Of a stretch of DNA of 64,000 nucleotides, positions 27,533 to 36,047 are shown one piece after another. The notes beneath the pieces were generated by a model. It made no database searches. It was not told where the DNA came from and saw only the letters and a list, made by a program, of their open reading frames with translations. The position numbers and the translations under genes were made by a program. Source of the DNA: Micromonospora cathayae (GTDB lineage: Bacteria > Actinomycetota > Actinomycetes > Mycobacteriales > Micromonosporaceae); the NCBI RefSeq assembly GCF_028993575.1, contig NZ_CP118615.1, positions 3,038,001 to 3,102,000 on the forward strand, in the 5' to 3' direction. The stretch's first letter is position 1; the number at the start of each line of letters is the position of its first letter.

Positions 27533-27621
27533 CCCGGTTTCGCCCCGTTGATCATGAAGTTATTACCCGCGACACGCCGTCACGAGGACAACAACTTCAT
27601 GATCAACGGGGCGAGACCGGG
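27533..27621. terminator. Long inverted repeat with TTGATCATGAAGTT arms
   Basis: Arms 27533-27561 and 27593-27621 pair over 29 bases with a single G:T, around a 31-base loop. The core of the left arm is CGTTGATCATGAAGTT. The structure separates the convergent phoX-like and yihY-like genes and its right arm includes the yihY stop codon. Related half-sites occur near 46283 (ATGATCAACGGGG) and 10493 (CATGATCAAC), so it may be a dispersed element. Confidence 0.75.
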
Positions 27622-28451
27622 TGGGGGCGGTGGGTGCGCCAGTGGGAGAGGGCCAGGGTGGCGGAGTAGCCGGCCAGGACGATCACGTGGAAGAGGTACA
27701 GCCAGAGCATGACGGCGACCCCCGCGCCGATCTCGTCGAAGCCGCCGAACGGCACCCCGAGGTCGATCGGCAGGCTGGCGAACAGCACGAAGCCGTGCAG
27801 GAAGCCGGACAGGTTGGCGGCGGTGAACGAGCCGACGGCCAGCGTGGAGAGCCAGTCCGGGCGGGCCGGCCCGACCACCCGGAACACCCACAGCAGCACC
27901 GGGGTGAGCACCAGCCAGACCGACAGGAACGACAGCACCACACCGAGCGCGCCGATCCAGCCGCCCTGCCGGACCAGCCGGGTGGTCAACGGCAGCGCCA
28001 CCAGGATCGACAGCAGGAACGCCGGGGCGGGGGCCAGCAGCGGCAACAGCAGCAGCCGGCCGCGCCAGCCGACCAGGGACTCGTCCGGGCCGGGCCGGAT
28101 GGCGACCGAGACGAACGCCCGGCGCAGCCCCTCGCCGTACAGCGACGCCGGCAGCAGGGAGGCCAGCGCGAAGACCGGGGTCAGTTCCAGGCCGCCCTCG
28201 ACCAGCGCGGCCACCGCCCGGTTCGCACCGATCTCGGTGGGCAGCGTCTGTACCGCGTACGAGGTGAGCCGGCGTACCCGGTCCGCCCCGGCGACCAGCC
28301 CGGTCAGCCAGATCGCCAGCAGCGCGACCGGCACCACGGCGATCGCCCCGTAGAAGGTTATCGCCGCGGCGTGCAGCGACAGGTCCCGCCCGCGTACCGG
28401 CCGGAAGGCCGCCCGGGTGATCCGTTTCGTCCGCTGCCATCCGTTACCCAT
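27603..28451 (-). CDS. YihY/BrkB family membrane protein
   Basis: A polytopic inner-membrane protein of the YihY/BrkB (UPF0761) family. The family features are the N-terminal LHAAAITFYGAIAVVPVALLA, six hydrophobic helices, and the loop before YGEGLRRAF. The function of the family is not settled; earlier claims of RNase BN or virulence factor do not transfer. ATG 28451 (MGNGWQRTKR) was preferred over GTG 28484, which would add a Gly-rich leader. The start is only 51 bases from the divergent acetyltransferase start. Confidence 0.85.
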   Translation of the reverse strand: MGNGWQRTKRITRAAFRPVRGRDLSLHAAAITFYGAIAVVPVALLAIWLTGLVAGADRVRRLTSYAVQTLPTEIGANRAVAALVEGGLELTPVFALASLLPASLYGEGLRRAFVSVAIRPGPDESLVGWRGRLLLLPLLAPAPAFLLSILVALPLTTRLVRQGGWIGALGVVLSFLSVWLVLTPVLLWVFRVVGPARPDWLSTLAVGSFTAANLSGFLHGFVLFASLPIDLGVPFGGFDEIGAGVAVMLWLYLFHVIVLAGYSATLALSHWRTHRPHPVSPR

Positions 28452-28502
28452 CGCCGGCTTATTCCCCGCGCCGCCGCCCGGCACGCATTACGCTGCCCGG
28501 TC

Positions 28503-29063
28503 ATGGCGGTGATCACCGAAACCGGACGGCTGCGGGTGCGGGAGTGGACCGAGGAGCCGACGGATCTGGCCCGGTTCTACGACATCTACTCCCGGGTGGA
28601 GGTGGTGCGCTGGTTCGGTGCCGCGCCCAATCTGCCGCTCACCGACCCGGACCAGGCGGCCGGCGTGATCCGTGGCTGGCGGTCGGCCAGTTTCCCGGAC
28701 GGCCGGTACGGCTTCTGGGCGATCGAGGTGCGGGACACCGGGCTGGTGGCCGGTACGGCGCTGGTGAAGCCGCTGCGCGGCCGGGACATGTCGCCGGTCG
28801 CCGAGATCGAGGTGGGGTGGCACCTGCACCCGGACTGCCAGGGCAACGGGTACGCCACCGAGGCGGCGCGGGCGGTGCTGGCCCGGGAGTTCGCCGCCGG
28901 CACGGAGCTGATCCACGCGGTGGTGTTGCCGGGGAACGAACCGTCGATCGCGGTGACCCGGCGGCTCGGCATGACCCACGTCGGCCGGCGCACCGACTGG
29001 TACGGGGGCGTGGAAATGGAGACCTTCGTGCTGTCCGCCACGGACTACGCTGACCCGTCATGA
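28503..29063 (+). CDS. GNAT (RimJ/RimL-like) acetyltransferase, first of a tandem pair
   Basis: A 186-residue acetyltransferase of the RimJ/RimL type. It starts with TGRLRVREWTEEPTDLARFY, has the acetyl-CoA loop in CQGNGYATEAARAVL, and ends with RLGMTHVGRRTDWYGG. ATG 28503 directly follows a short divergent promoter region. Its stop overlaps the next start in ATGA. The next gene encodes a clear paralog, so the pair arose by tandem duplication. The substrate is unknown. Confidence 0.87.
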   Translation: MAVITETGRLRVREWTEEPTDLARFYDIYSRVEVVRWFGAAPNLPLTDPDQAAGVIRGWRSASFPDGRYGFWAIEVRDTGLVAGTALVKPLRGRDMSPVAEIEVGWHLHPDCQGNGYATEAARAVLAREFAAGTELIHAVVLPGNEPSIAVTRRLGMTHVGRRTDWYGGVEMETFVLSATDYADPS

Positions 29064-29605
29064 CCGTGATCGTCGAGACCGAACGGCTGCTGGTGCGCCC
29101 CTGGACGGATGAGCCGGCCGACCTGGCCCGCCTTTTCGACATGTACTCCCGGCCGGAGGTGTTCCGGTACTTCGGTGGCGGTGCCCGGCCGCTGGCCGAC
29201 GTGGAGCAGGCCCGGGAGATGCTACGACGGTGGGCGGCCCGGGGTTCCCGGGACGGTTGGTACGGCATCTGGGCGGCCGAGTCGCGGGCCACCGGGCAGG
29301 TGGTCGGGACGACGATGATCAAGCAGTTGCCGGGCCTGGACGACGCGACGCTGACCGACGACATCGAGGTGGGCTGGCACCTGCACCCGGAGTGCTGGGG
29401 GCAGGGGTACGCCACCGAGACCGCCCGCGCGCTCATCGAGCGGGAGTGGGCGCACACCGGCACCGAGCTGATCCACGCCGTGGTGTCCCCGGCGAACGAG
29501 GCGTCCAAGGCGGTGGCCCGCCGGCTCGGCATGACCCACGTCGGCCTGCGAACCGACTGGTACGGCGGCGAGGAGGTCGACACCTTCGTCCTGCGCCGGG
29601 CCTGA
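29060..29605 (+). CDS. GNAT (RimJ/RimL-like) acetyltransferase, second of a tandem pair
   Basis: A 181-residue paralog of the preceding protein. Both share TERLLVRPWTDEPADLARL-type starts, the EVGWHLHPEC strand, the GYATE acetyl-CoA loop, and the RLGMTHVGLRTDWYGG end. The ATGA overlap with the upstream gene indicates translational coupling. It is convergent with the ribokinase gene, 45 bases apart. Divergence between the copies suggests different substrates, which is inferred. Confidence 0.87.
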   Translation: MTVIVETERLLVRPWTDEPADLARLFDMYSRPEVFRYFGGGARPLADVEQAREMLRRWAARGSRDGWYGIWAAESRATGQVVGTTMIKQLPGLDDATLTDDIEVGWHLHPECWGQGYATETARALIEREWAHTGTELIHAVVSPANEASKAVARRLGMTHVGLRTDWYGGEEVDTFVLRRA

Positions 29606-29650
29606 GCGCCCGGTGCGGTTGGTGGGGCGCGCCAGGGGCAGGCCGGGTCG

Positions 29651-30691
29651 TCAGGGCACCCGGGCGAGCAGTTCGGTGATCTCCCCGGGGGTGGGGAGCC
29701 CGCCCTGGGCGCCGACGGCACGGGTGGAGAGCGCGGCGGCGACCACCGCCCACCGGGCCGCCTCGACCAGTGGGAGCCCGTCCACCAGGGCCGAGGTCAG
29801 GGTGGCGCAGAAACAGTCGCCGGCTCCGGTGGTGTCGACCACCGGGACCGCCGGGGCGGGCACCAGCTCGTACCGCTGCCCGTCCCGGACCAGGGCGCCG
29901 ACCGCGCCGAGGGTGACCACCGCCCGATCCACCGGCAGGGCCGCCAGCGCCGCCCGCGCCTCGTCGAGGTCGGTCACCGGTCTGCCGGTGAGCTGGGCCA
30001 GCTCGATCCGGTTCGGCACCAGTACGTCCACCTGGGCGAGCAGCGCGGCGTCCACCCCCTGGGCTGGGGCCGGGTTGAGGATGCGCAGCGGTCCGGTGAC
30101 CGCGAGGGCGGCCCGCACCGCAGCCGTCGGCACCTCGCACTGGACCAGCACGGCGGCCGGGGCGGGCCGGGCCGGGCCGACGTCCGCCGGCCCGAGCCAC
30201 CGGTTGGCCCCCTCCAGCACGACGATGGAGTTCTCGCCGTCCCCGTCGAGCAGGATCAGCGCCTCGCCGGTCGGGACGCCCTCGATCCGGCGTACCCCGG
30301 AGACGTCGACCCCGGCCCGGCGCAGGCCGGCCAGCAGGGTGTCGCCGCCGGCGTCCTGCCCGACCGCGGCGCGCAGGGCGACCCGGCGGCCGAGCCGGGC
30401 CAGCGCGACCGCCTGGTTGGCGCCCTTTCCGCCGGCTCCGGTCTCGGCGTCGCCGGTCAGCACGGTTTCGCCGGGGCGGGGCAGCCGGTCGAGCCGGATG
30501 ACCCGGTCGAGGTTGGCGCTGCCGACCACCAGCACCTCGACCGGCTCCCGGTGCGACGCCGTCCCCCCGGCCGGCAGGCCGGCGTCCGGCCGGTCAGGCG
30601 TCCCCCCGGTTACCGGGCCGCCGGCCGGGTGGTCGGGCGCGTCCCCGGTCACCGGGCCGGCGTCCGGCCGGTCAGGCGTCCCCCCGGTCAC
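29651..30691 (-). CDS. rbsK: PfkB-family carbohydrate kinase (ribokinase-like)
   Basis: Phosphorylates ribose or a similar sugar or nucleoside. PfkB features are VVGSANLDRVIRLDRLP at the start of the core, the GGKGANQAVALARLG ribokinase motif, and the C-terminal ATP/anion-hole signature VVDTTGAGDCFCATL with the catalytic Asp. The proposed GTG start at 30691 overlaps the upstream stop (GTGA) and gives a 48-residue repetitive extension; GTG 30652 is an alternative. It is the last gene of the LacI-ABC operon. The ribokinase subfamily is likely, but the substrate may follow whatever the ABC importer brings in. Confidence 0.82.
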   Translation of the reverse strand: MTGGTPDRPDAGPVTGDAPDHPAGGPVTGGTPDRPDAGLPAGGTASHREPVEVLVVGSANLDRVIRLDRLPRPGETVLTGDAETGAGGKGANQAVALARLGRRVALRAAVGQDAGGDTLLAGLRRAGVDVSGVRRIEGVPTGEALILLDGDGENSIVVLEGANRWLGPADVGPARPAPAAVLVQCEVPTAAVRAALAVTGPLRILNPAPAQGVDAALLAQVDVLVPNRIELAQLTGRPVTDLDEARAALAALPVDRAVVTLGAVGALVRDGQRYELVPAPAVPVVDTTGAGDCFCATLTSALVDGLPLVEAARWAVVAAALSTRAVGAQGGLPTPGEITELLARVP

Positions 30692-30700
30692 CGGGCCGCC
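30581..30700. repeat. 78-bp-spaced direct repeat at the amidotransferase/ribokinase junction
   Basis: A 42-base segment at 30581-30622 recurs at 30659-30700 with one difference. A related partial unit lies between them. The repeats encode the N-terminal extension of the kinase (TPDRPDAG twice) and the last codons of the amidotransferase-like gene. They duplicate a GTG-containing initiation region. Confidence 0.75.
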
Positions 30701-31428
30701 AGCCAGGTGATCAGCCGGGCCCACAGCTCCGGGTAGCCGGGCCAGGAGAGGAAGGGCGGCGGGGCCCAGTGCGGGGCGAGGTCGGAGGTGAAGACCCCGG
30801 TACGTCCCTGGCCGACCTGCCGTACCGCGATCAGCGGGTCCGGGCCGACGGTGACCAGCAGGTCGCCGTCGTCGCGGGCGGTGGTGCGGTTGTAGCCGAG
30901 CAGCGCCGGCCATTCGGTCGTCTCGTCGGGCAGGGCGGGGTGGGCGGTCAGCACCTTGGGCTGGACCCCTTCCGGGGCCTCCACCCGGTCGTCGCCGCTG
31001 AGCACGTCGACGGGGAGCAGGTCGGCGAGCGGGCTCTGCCCGTACCGGGCCTTGCCGTCGATGCCGGAGAACGACAGGTACCCGCCGACCATCAGCAGCG
31101 CGCCACCGGTGAGCACGTACTCCCGGATCGCGGCCAGCCGGTTCGGTTCACTGGCCGAGGTGCGGAACACCGACGGGGTGAGCAGGAAGGTGTTCGCCCC
31201 GACGTCGCTGATCACCACGCAGTCGTACGCCCGCAGCCCCTCGACGGTGGTCGGCATGTCGTCGGCGATGCGGTGCGCGGGGATGTGGTCGACCACCCAG
31301 TCGCGGGCCCGCAGGACGGCCTTGAACTCGTGCCCGCCCTCCTGGTACTCGCTGTTGGTGAAGCTGTCGAAGCCCTTCTGGTGGATCAGGTGGATGAACC
31401 AGGACTCGCCGAGCAGCAGGACTCTCAC
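30688..31428 (-). CDS. Class I glutamine amidotransferase-like (ThuA-like) protein
   Basis: A 246-residue flavodoxin-like protein resembling the glutamine-amidotransferase-like group that includes ThuA. It opens with RVLLLGESWFIHLIHQKGFDSF, has the strand AYDCVVISDVGANTFLL, and contains LTGGALLMVGGYLSFSG with the usual nucleophile-elbow position. No catalytic Cys is evident at that elbow, so classical amidotransferase activity is doubtful. GTG 31428 follows AAGGAG. It lies 11 bases after the MBL hydrolase gene in a sugar- or metabolite-uptake operon, and its stop overlaps the kinase start. Confidence 0.7.
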   Translation of the reverse strand: MRVLLLGESWFIHLIHQKGFDSFTNSEYQEGGHEFKAVLRARDWVVDHIPAHRIADDMPTTVEGLRAYDCVVISDVGANTFLLTPSVFRTSASEPNRLAAIREYVLTGGALLMVGGYLSFSGIDGKARYGQSPLADLLPVDVLSGDDRVEAPEGVQPKVLTAHPALPDETTEWPALLGYNRTTARDDGDLLVTVGPDPLIAVRQVGQGRTGVFTSDLAPHWAPPPFLSWPGYPELWARLITWLAAR

Positions 31429-31439
31429 GGCCGTACTCC

Positions 31440-32261
31440 TTACTCGATGGTGCCGCTCGGGAAGTGCTCGCGGAACTGCCAGTCGTGTTCGGGGACGATC
31501 ACGTCCGCCTCGCGGTGCAGGCGGGCGTAGCCCCGCATCAGCTCGGGCAGGTTCCAGAACGAACCCATCGGCCAGTTGAGCTCGAGATTGCGGTAGTTGT
31601 ACATGACGTCGCTGGTCAGGCAGACCGTGCCGAGCGCGGTCTCCACCATGACCACCATGCAGCCGGGGGTGTGGCCGCCGATCTTGACCAGGCGGACCCC
31701 GTCGGCGATGTCGACGTCCCCGTCGATCACGTCCAGCCGGTCCCGGATATCGGTGATCTTGTACGAGTAGTCGGGGTAGTAGAACATGCAGAACGACGGC
31801 GGGGCGACCGCCTGGGGCAGTTCGTCGCGCTGCACCACGAACCGGGCCCGGGGGAACAGTTCGTTGTTGCCCACGTGGTCGAAGTGCAGGTGGGTGAGGA
31901 CGACCACGTCGACGTCCTCGGGGCGGACCCCGTGCCGGGCGAGCCCGGCGACGAGGTCCTGTTCCGGGGTACGGGAGGCGACGAAGTCCACCCCGTACCG
32001 GCTCTGCATGGTCGACACCTCGTCGATGTCGCCCAGCCCGGTGTCGATGAGGATGGTCTTGTCGGTGCCCTCGATCAGCCACACCGGCACCGGGACCATC
32101 ACCCCCTCGGTGACCTGGCCGTCGCGCCGCCGGATGTCGTTCCGGAACCCGTACGGCAGGACCAGGGACCGGTCCAGGTCGGGGTGCGCGCCACTGTTGA
32201 GCAGGCTGACCGAGAGGGAACTCTCCAGCTCACCGGTGACGATCTGGTGGATCCGCAGCAT
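31440..32261 (-). CDS. MBL-fold hydrolase, N-acyl-homoserine-lactonase-like
   Basis: A 273-residue metallo-beta-lactamase-fold enzyme. The metal motif HLHFDHVGNN matches HxHxDH, and later ligands are in GGHTPGCMVVMVE, LTSDVMYNYRN and VIVPEHDW. This layout resembles quorum-quenching lactonases (AttM/AiiA type) and other small lactonases. In this operon it more likely opens a lactone of the imported substrate than a signal; that is inference. ATG 32261 is preceded by GGGAGAG. It lies 30 bases after the substrate-binding protein gene. Confidence 0.82.
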   Translation of the reverse strand: MLRIHQIVTGELESSLSVSLLNSGAHPDLDRSLVLPYGFRNDIRRRDGQVTEGVMVPVPVWLIEGTDKTILIDTGLGDIDEVSTMQSRYGVDFVASRTPEQDLVAGLARHGVRPEDVDVVVLTHLHFDHVGNNELFPRARFVVQRDELPQAVAPPSFCMFYYPDYSYKITDIRDRLDVIDGDVDIADGVRLVKIGGHTPGCMVVMVETALGTVCLTSDVMYNYRNLELNWPMGSFWNLPELMRGYARLHREADVIVPEHDWQFREHFPSGTIE

Positions 32262-32291
32262 CGCAGCTCTCCCGTCTGCTGGTCGTGCCGG

Positions 32292-33434
32292 TCAGTACCC
32301 GGTCTCGTCCGCGCCGTACTTCTCGACGTACGTGTTCCAGGTCTTCTCCACCAGGAAGTGCTTGCCGGCGTCGACGGCGGCCGGGATGGACCCGTTGGAG
32401 GTGAGGTACGCGTTGTCGCCGTCCCAGGTCTTCTTCCAGTAGGAGACGCCGCCCGGGTCGAGGATCAGTTCCTTGGTCGCCTTGGCGTTCGGCGCGTACA
32501 GCTCGAACTTCTGCCAGAAGTCCTGGAAGCCCTGGACGGTGAGGTTGGCCCCGGTGTCCTGGTTCAGCCGGTCGGTGATGATCTTCCCGCAGTCGGCGGT
32601 GTTCGCGTCGCAGTACCGGATGATCCGGTGGAAGACGTTCACCAGCTTGAGCAGCGCCTCCTCGTTCGCGCCGACGAAGTCGGTGGTGGTGACCAGGCCG
32701 TTGATCGGCGGCGGGGCGAGGTCCGGGCCGGAGGCGAGCACCGGCATCCCCTCGGCGGTGGCCCGCACCCGCTGCGGGATGCCGCCCAGGTAGGCGTCAC
32801 CGGTGCCGCTGAGGAAGGCGGCCAGGCCCTGGTCCGGGTCCAGGTCGACGATCTTGACGTCCTTCTGCGACAGCCCGACCGACTCCAGCGCGGCGACCAC
32901 CTGCTTGCCCATGTCGGTGGACATGGTGGTGACGATGGTGCGGCCCTTGAGCTGCTTGAACGTCTCGGCGCGGGCGGCGTCCTCGGAGAGCCCGCCGGCC
33001 ACGAACTCGTCCAGCGTCTTCAGCCCGGAGCCCTTCTTGCCCATCAGCGCCGAGCCCTCGGTGAACGGGTTCCAGGCGTACCAGTAGACGACGTTGGTGG
33101 CCTTGTTGGCGACCGAGACGACGCCGGTGGTGTTGTTGATGGCCGCGTCGACGCCGCCGGAGGCGACCGCCGGCATGATGGCGTCCCAGGCCAGGGACTT
33201 CAGTTCGACGTTCAGGCCGGCTTCCTTGAACCAGCCCTTCTGCTCGGCCACGATCGGGATCATCGTGTCCTGGAACGGGGAGATGCCGAGCCGGATGGTG
33301 GTGGTGCCGTCGGCGGCCGGGCCGCCGGACTCGGCCTCGGAGTTGCAGGCGGCGGCGGTCAGGGTGAGGGCGGCGACGGCGAGGCCGGCGGCCAGGGTCC
33401 GGGCGGTCCGGGGGACCGAAGGGGTGCGTGACAT
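32292..33434 (-). CDS. ABC transporter substrate-binding lipoprotein (NitT/TauT type)
   Basis: A 380-residue lipoprotein. The signal peptide ends in the lipobox LTAAAC, so the mature protein is lipid-anchored outside the cell. The mature part has the NMT1/SsuA-like fold (RLGISPFQDTMIPIVAEQKGWFKEAGLNVEL, then INNTTGVVSVANKATNVV). This fold normally binds aliphatic sulfonates, nitrate, taurine or thiamine precursors. It lies between the permease and MBL hydrolase genes. The ligand is not predictable here. Confidence 0.88.
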   Translation of the reverse strand: MSRTPSVPRTARTLAAGLAVAALTLTAAACNSEAESGGPAADGTTTIRLGISPFQDTMIPIVAEQKGWFKEAGLNVELKSLAWDAIMPAVASGGVDAAINNTTGVVSVANKATNVVYWYAWNPFTEGSALMGKKGSGLKTLDEFVAGGLSEDAARAETFKQLKGRTIVTTMSTDMGKQVVAALESVGLSQKDVKIVDLDPDQGLAAFLSGTGDAYLGGIPQRVRATAEGMPVLASGPDLAPPPINGLVTTTDFVGANEEALLKLVNVFHRIIRYCDANTADCGKIITDRLNQDTGANLTVQGFQDFWQKFELYAPNAKATKELILDPGGVSYWKKTWDGDNAYLTSNGSIPAAVDAGKHFLVEKTWNTYVEKYGADETGY

Positions 33435-33446
33435 GACCGTGCTCCT

Positions 33447-34250
33447 TCAGGAAGAGCTTTCAGACCAACGGGTGACACGGGAACTGACGATCTTGATGAG
33501 CCGGTCCACCAGCACCGCCTCGACGGCGATGACGATGGTGCCGATCAGCACCACGGGGGTGTTCAGCGTCCGGCTGGCCTGCATGATCAACCGACCGATG
33601 CCCTGTTCGGCACCGAGGAACTCGGCGGCGACGACCACCGCGAAGGCGAGCGCGCTGCCGATCCGCAGACCGGAGACGAGTTCGGGGACGATGGCGGGCA
33701 GGATCACGGTCCGGTAGACCTGCCCCTCGCGGGCGCCCAGCGAGCGGGCGGCGCGACCGTAGACCGGGCTGACGTTGTTCGCCGACACGATCGTGTTGAC
33801 CACCATGACCATGAAGCAGGCCAGGGAGCCCAGGAACAGCTTCCCGCTGTCACCGATGCCGAACCACAGGATGACGAACGGGATGAGCGCCACCGGCGGT
33901 ACCGGCCGGAGCGCCTCGATCAGCGGGGTGAGGGTGTAGAGCAGCACCCGGGAGCGGACCATCAGCAGGCCCACCAGCACCCCGAGCGCCGACCCCAGCG
34001 ACCAGGAGACCAGCACCCGGACCAGGGTGGCCCCGGCGTCCGGCAGCATGCTCCGCCAGATCTGCCGTACCGCGTCGAGCACCTCGCTCGGCGCGGGGAA
34101 GTACAGCGGCCGGATGGTGCCGGTCAGGTCGGTCAGTGCCCACCAGAGCACCAGCAGGGCCACGATCACCCCGCCGCCCAGCCCGACGCCGAGCAGACCG
34201 GAGCGGTCGGTGGGCCGGGGGTGCGGCAGCTTCGCCTCGGGCGTGGTCAC
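33447..34250 (-). CDS. ABC transporter permease (NitT/TauT type)
   Basis: A 267-residue inner-membrane permease with six hydrophobic helices and the EAA loop (RSLGAREGQVYRTVILPAIVPELVSGLRIG), which contacts the ATPase. The family is the SsuC/TauC-type binding-protein-dependent permease. GTG 34250 overlaps the ATPase stop codon in GTGA. It is 12 bases upstream of the substrate-binding protein gene, so the three importer parts form one transcription unit. Confidence 0.9.
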   Translation of the reverse strand: MTTPEAKLPHPRPTDRSGLLGVGLGGGVIVALLVLWWALTDLTGTIRPLYFPAPSEVLDAVRQIWRSMLPDAGATLVRVLVSWSLGSALGVLVGLLMVRSRVLLYTLTPLIEALRPVPPVALIPFVILWFGIGDSGKLFLGSLACFMVMVVNTIVSANNVSPVYGRAARSLGAREGQVYRTVILPAIVPELVSGLRIGSALAFAVVVAAEFLGAEQGIGRLIMQASRTLNTPVVLIGTIVIAVEAVLVDRLIKIVSSRVTRWSESSS

Positions 34251-35008
34251 GCGGACACCTCCCGCAGGCTCCGGGAGATCTGGATCCGCAGGTCCTGGAA
34301 GGCGGTCTCGCCGCGCAGGTCCAGGTCGTCGCGCCGACCGAACGGCACGGTGATGTCCTGGTGGACCCGGGCCGGACGGGGCGTCATGACGATCACGCGT
34401 TCGCCCACGAAGAGCGCCTCCTCGATGTCGTGCGTGACGAAGACGATGGTCTTGGGCTCGGCGACGTTCACCGCGTGCAGCGCCAGCCACATCGCCTCGC
34501 GGGTGAAGATGTCCAGCGCCCCGAACGGCTCGTCCAGCAGCAGCACCTCGGGGCCGGAGGCGTACGCGCGGGCGATGTCGACCCGCTTGCGCATCCCGCC
34601 GGAGAGTTCCTTCGGGTACGCGTCGGCGAAGTCGGCCAGCCCGACCAGCTCCAGGTACCGGTCGACCCGTTCCCGGCGGGTGGCCCGGTCGACGCCGCGC
34701 AGCCGCAGCCCGTACTCGACGTTGCCGCGTACGGTCAGCCACGGGAAGACCGCGTCGGACTGGAACACCACCGCCCGGGACGCGTCCGGCCCGGTGACCG
34801 GCCGACCGTCGACCAGCACCCGTCCGGCGCTCGGGTGCAGGAACCCGGCGACCAGGTTGAGCAGCGTGGTCTTGCCGCAGCCGCTGGGGCCGACCACGCA
34901 GACCACCTGGTGCCGCTCGATCCGCAGGTCGGTCCGGGACAGCGCCAGCACGTCGCCCCGGCGGGTGTGGAACTCCTTGCTGACCTCGTCGACCTCAATC
35001 ACGGCCAT
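34247..35008 (-). CDS. ABC transporter ATP-binding protein (NitT/TauT type)
   Basis: The ATPase subunit of the importer, 253 residues. It has Walker A GPSGCGKTTLLNLVAG, Q-loop FQSDAVFPWLTV, signature LSGGMRKRVDIARA, Walker B VLLLDEPFGALD and the H-loop FVTHDIEEAL. ATG 35008 was chosen because GGAGG lies 9 bases upstream; the GTG nine bases further up is inside that ribosome binding site. Its 5' end overlaps the LacI gene by 14 bases, so the regulator and transporter are co-transcribed. Confidence 0.92.
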   Translation of the reverse strand: MAVIEVDEVSKEFHTRRGDVLALSRTDLRIERHQVVCVVGPSGCGKTTLLNLVAGFLHPSAGRVLVDGRPVTGPDASRAVVFQSDAVFPWLTVRGNVEYGLRLRGVDRATRRERVDRYLELVGLADFADAYPKELSGGMRKRVDIARAYASGPEVLLLDEPFGALDIFTREAMWLALHAVNVAEPKTIVFVTHDIEEALFVGERVIVMTPRPARVHQDITVPFGRRDDLDLRGETAFQDLRIQISRSLREVSA

Positions 35009-36035
35009 CGTCGTCACCTCCGGTCTGCGGTGGCGGGGCGGTGGTGCCCCGTACGGTCAGGTCGACCGGCAGCACCTGCCGACCGGGGCCGGGGGCACCG
35101 GCGGGATCGCGGAGCACCCGCAGCAGCGCCTCGGCGGCCAGTGCCCCCATGCCGACGGCGTCCTGCCGGACGGTGGTCAGCCCGGGGCTGACGTGCCGGG
35201 CGGCCCAGATGTCGTCGAACCCGACGACCGAGCAGTCCACCGGCACGGTCAGTGCGGCCTCCCGCAGCGCCCGCAGCGCGCCCAGCGCGACCAGGTCGTT
35301 GAGGGCGAACAGGGCGGTCACCGCCCCGGCCCGGACGCGGGGGACCAGGGCGGCGGCGGCCCGGTAGCCGGACTCCTCCTCGAAGGAGCCCTCGACCACC
35401 TCCGGGGCCCGGCCGACCAGTTCGGTCCAGGTGGCGACGAAGCCGTCCACCCGCTGCATGCTGCTGACCAGGTCGGGGCTGGCCCCGAGCACGGCCGCCC
35501 GGCGGTGGCCGAGCCCGGCGAGGTGGTGCGCGGTGAGTACCCCGCCGGCCCGGTTGTCCGACACGATGGTGGCGGCGGCCAGCTCGCCCAGTTCCTCGTC
35601 CACCGCCACCATCGGGACGCCGGCCAGCACCTCGGCCAGCCGGGAGGTCGGCGCGGGCGCTCCCGCCGCGTACACGACCCCGTCGACCGCCTGCGACTTC
35701 AGCGTCTCCAGGTAGAACAGCTCCCGCTCGGACGTCCAGCCGGTGTTGCCGAGCAGGACGTTGAAGCCCCGCTCGATGGACGCCTGCTCCACGCCCTTCG
35801 CCAGCTCGGCGAAGAAGCTGTTGCCGATGTCGGGTACGAGCAGCCCGATGGTGCGGGTGGTGCCCCGGGCAAGGTTCTGCGCGGTCCGGCTCGGGACGTA
35901 CCCGAGGTCGCGCATCGCCTCCCGGACGCGGGACTGGACCCGCTGACTGACCGGCCGGTTGCCGCTCAGCACGTGGGACACGGTCGCTCGGCTGACTCCG
36001 GCCCGAGCGGCCACGTCACTGATAGAGACAGACAT
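34995..36035 (-). CDS. LacI family transcriptional regulator
   Basis: A 346-residue repressor. The N-terminal helix-turn-helix and hinge are textbook (SISDVAARAGVSRATVSHVLSGNRPVS, residues 3-29). A periplasmic-binding-protein-like ligand domain follows (TIGLLVPDIGNSFFAELAKG; VSDNRAGGVLTAHHLAGLGH; VVGFDDIWAARHVSPGLTTV). ATG 36035 is preceded by GGGAGG. The gene is first in the operon and lies just downstream of two tandem CAAACCGGTTTG palindromes. Autoregulation and operon control are inferred. The ligand is probably the transported compound. Confidence 0.93.
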   Translation of the reverse strand: MSVSISDVAARAGVSRATVSHVLSGNRPVSQRVQSRVREAMRDLGYVPSRTAQNLARGTTRTIGLLVPDIGNSFFAELAKGVEQASIERGFNVLLGNTGWTSERELFYLETLKSQAVDGVVYAAGAPAPTSRLAEVLAGVPMVAVDEELGELAAATIVSDNRAGGVLTAHHLAGLGHRRAAVLGASPDLVSSMQRVDGFVATWTELVGRAPEVVEGSFEEESGYRAAAALVPRVRAGAVTALFALNDLVALGALRALREAALTVPVDCSVVGFDDIWAARHVSPGLTTVRQDAVGMGALAAEALLRVLRDPAGAPGPGRQVLPVDLTVRGTTAPPPQTGGDDDGRD

Positions 36036-36047
36036 TCCACCTCCCGC

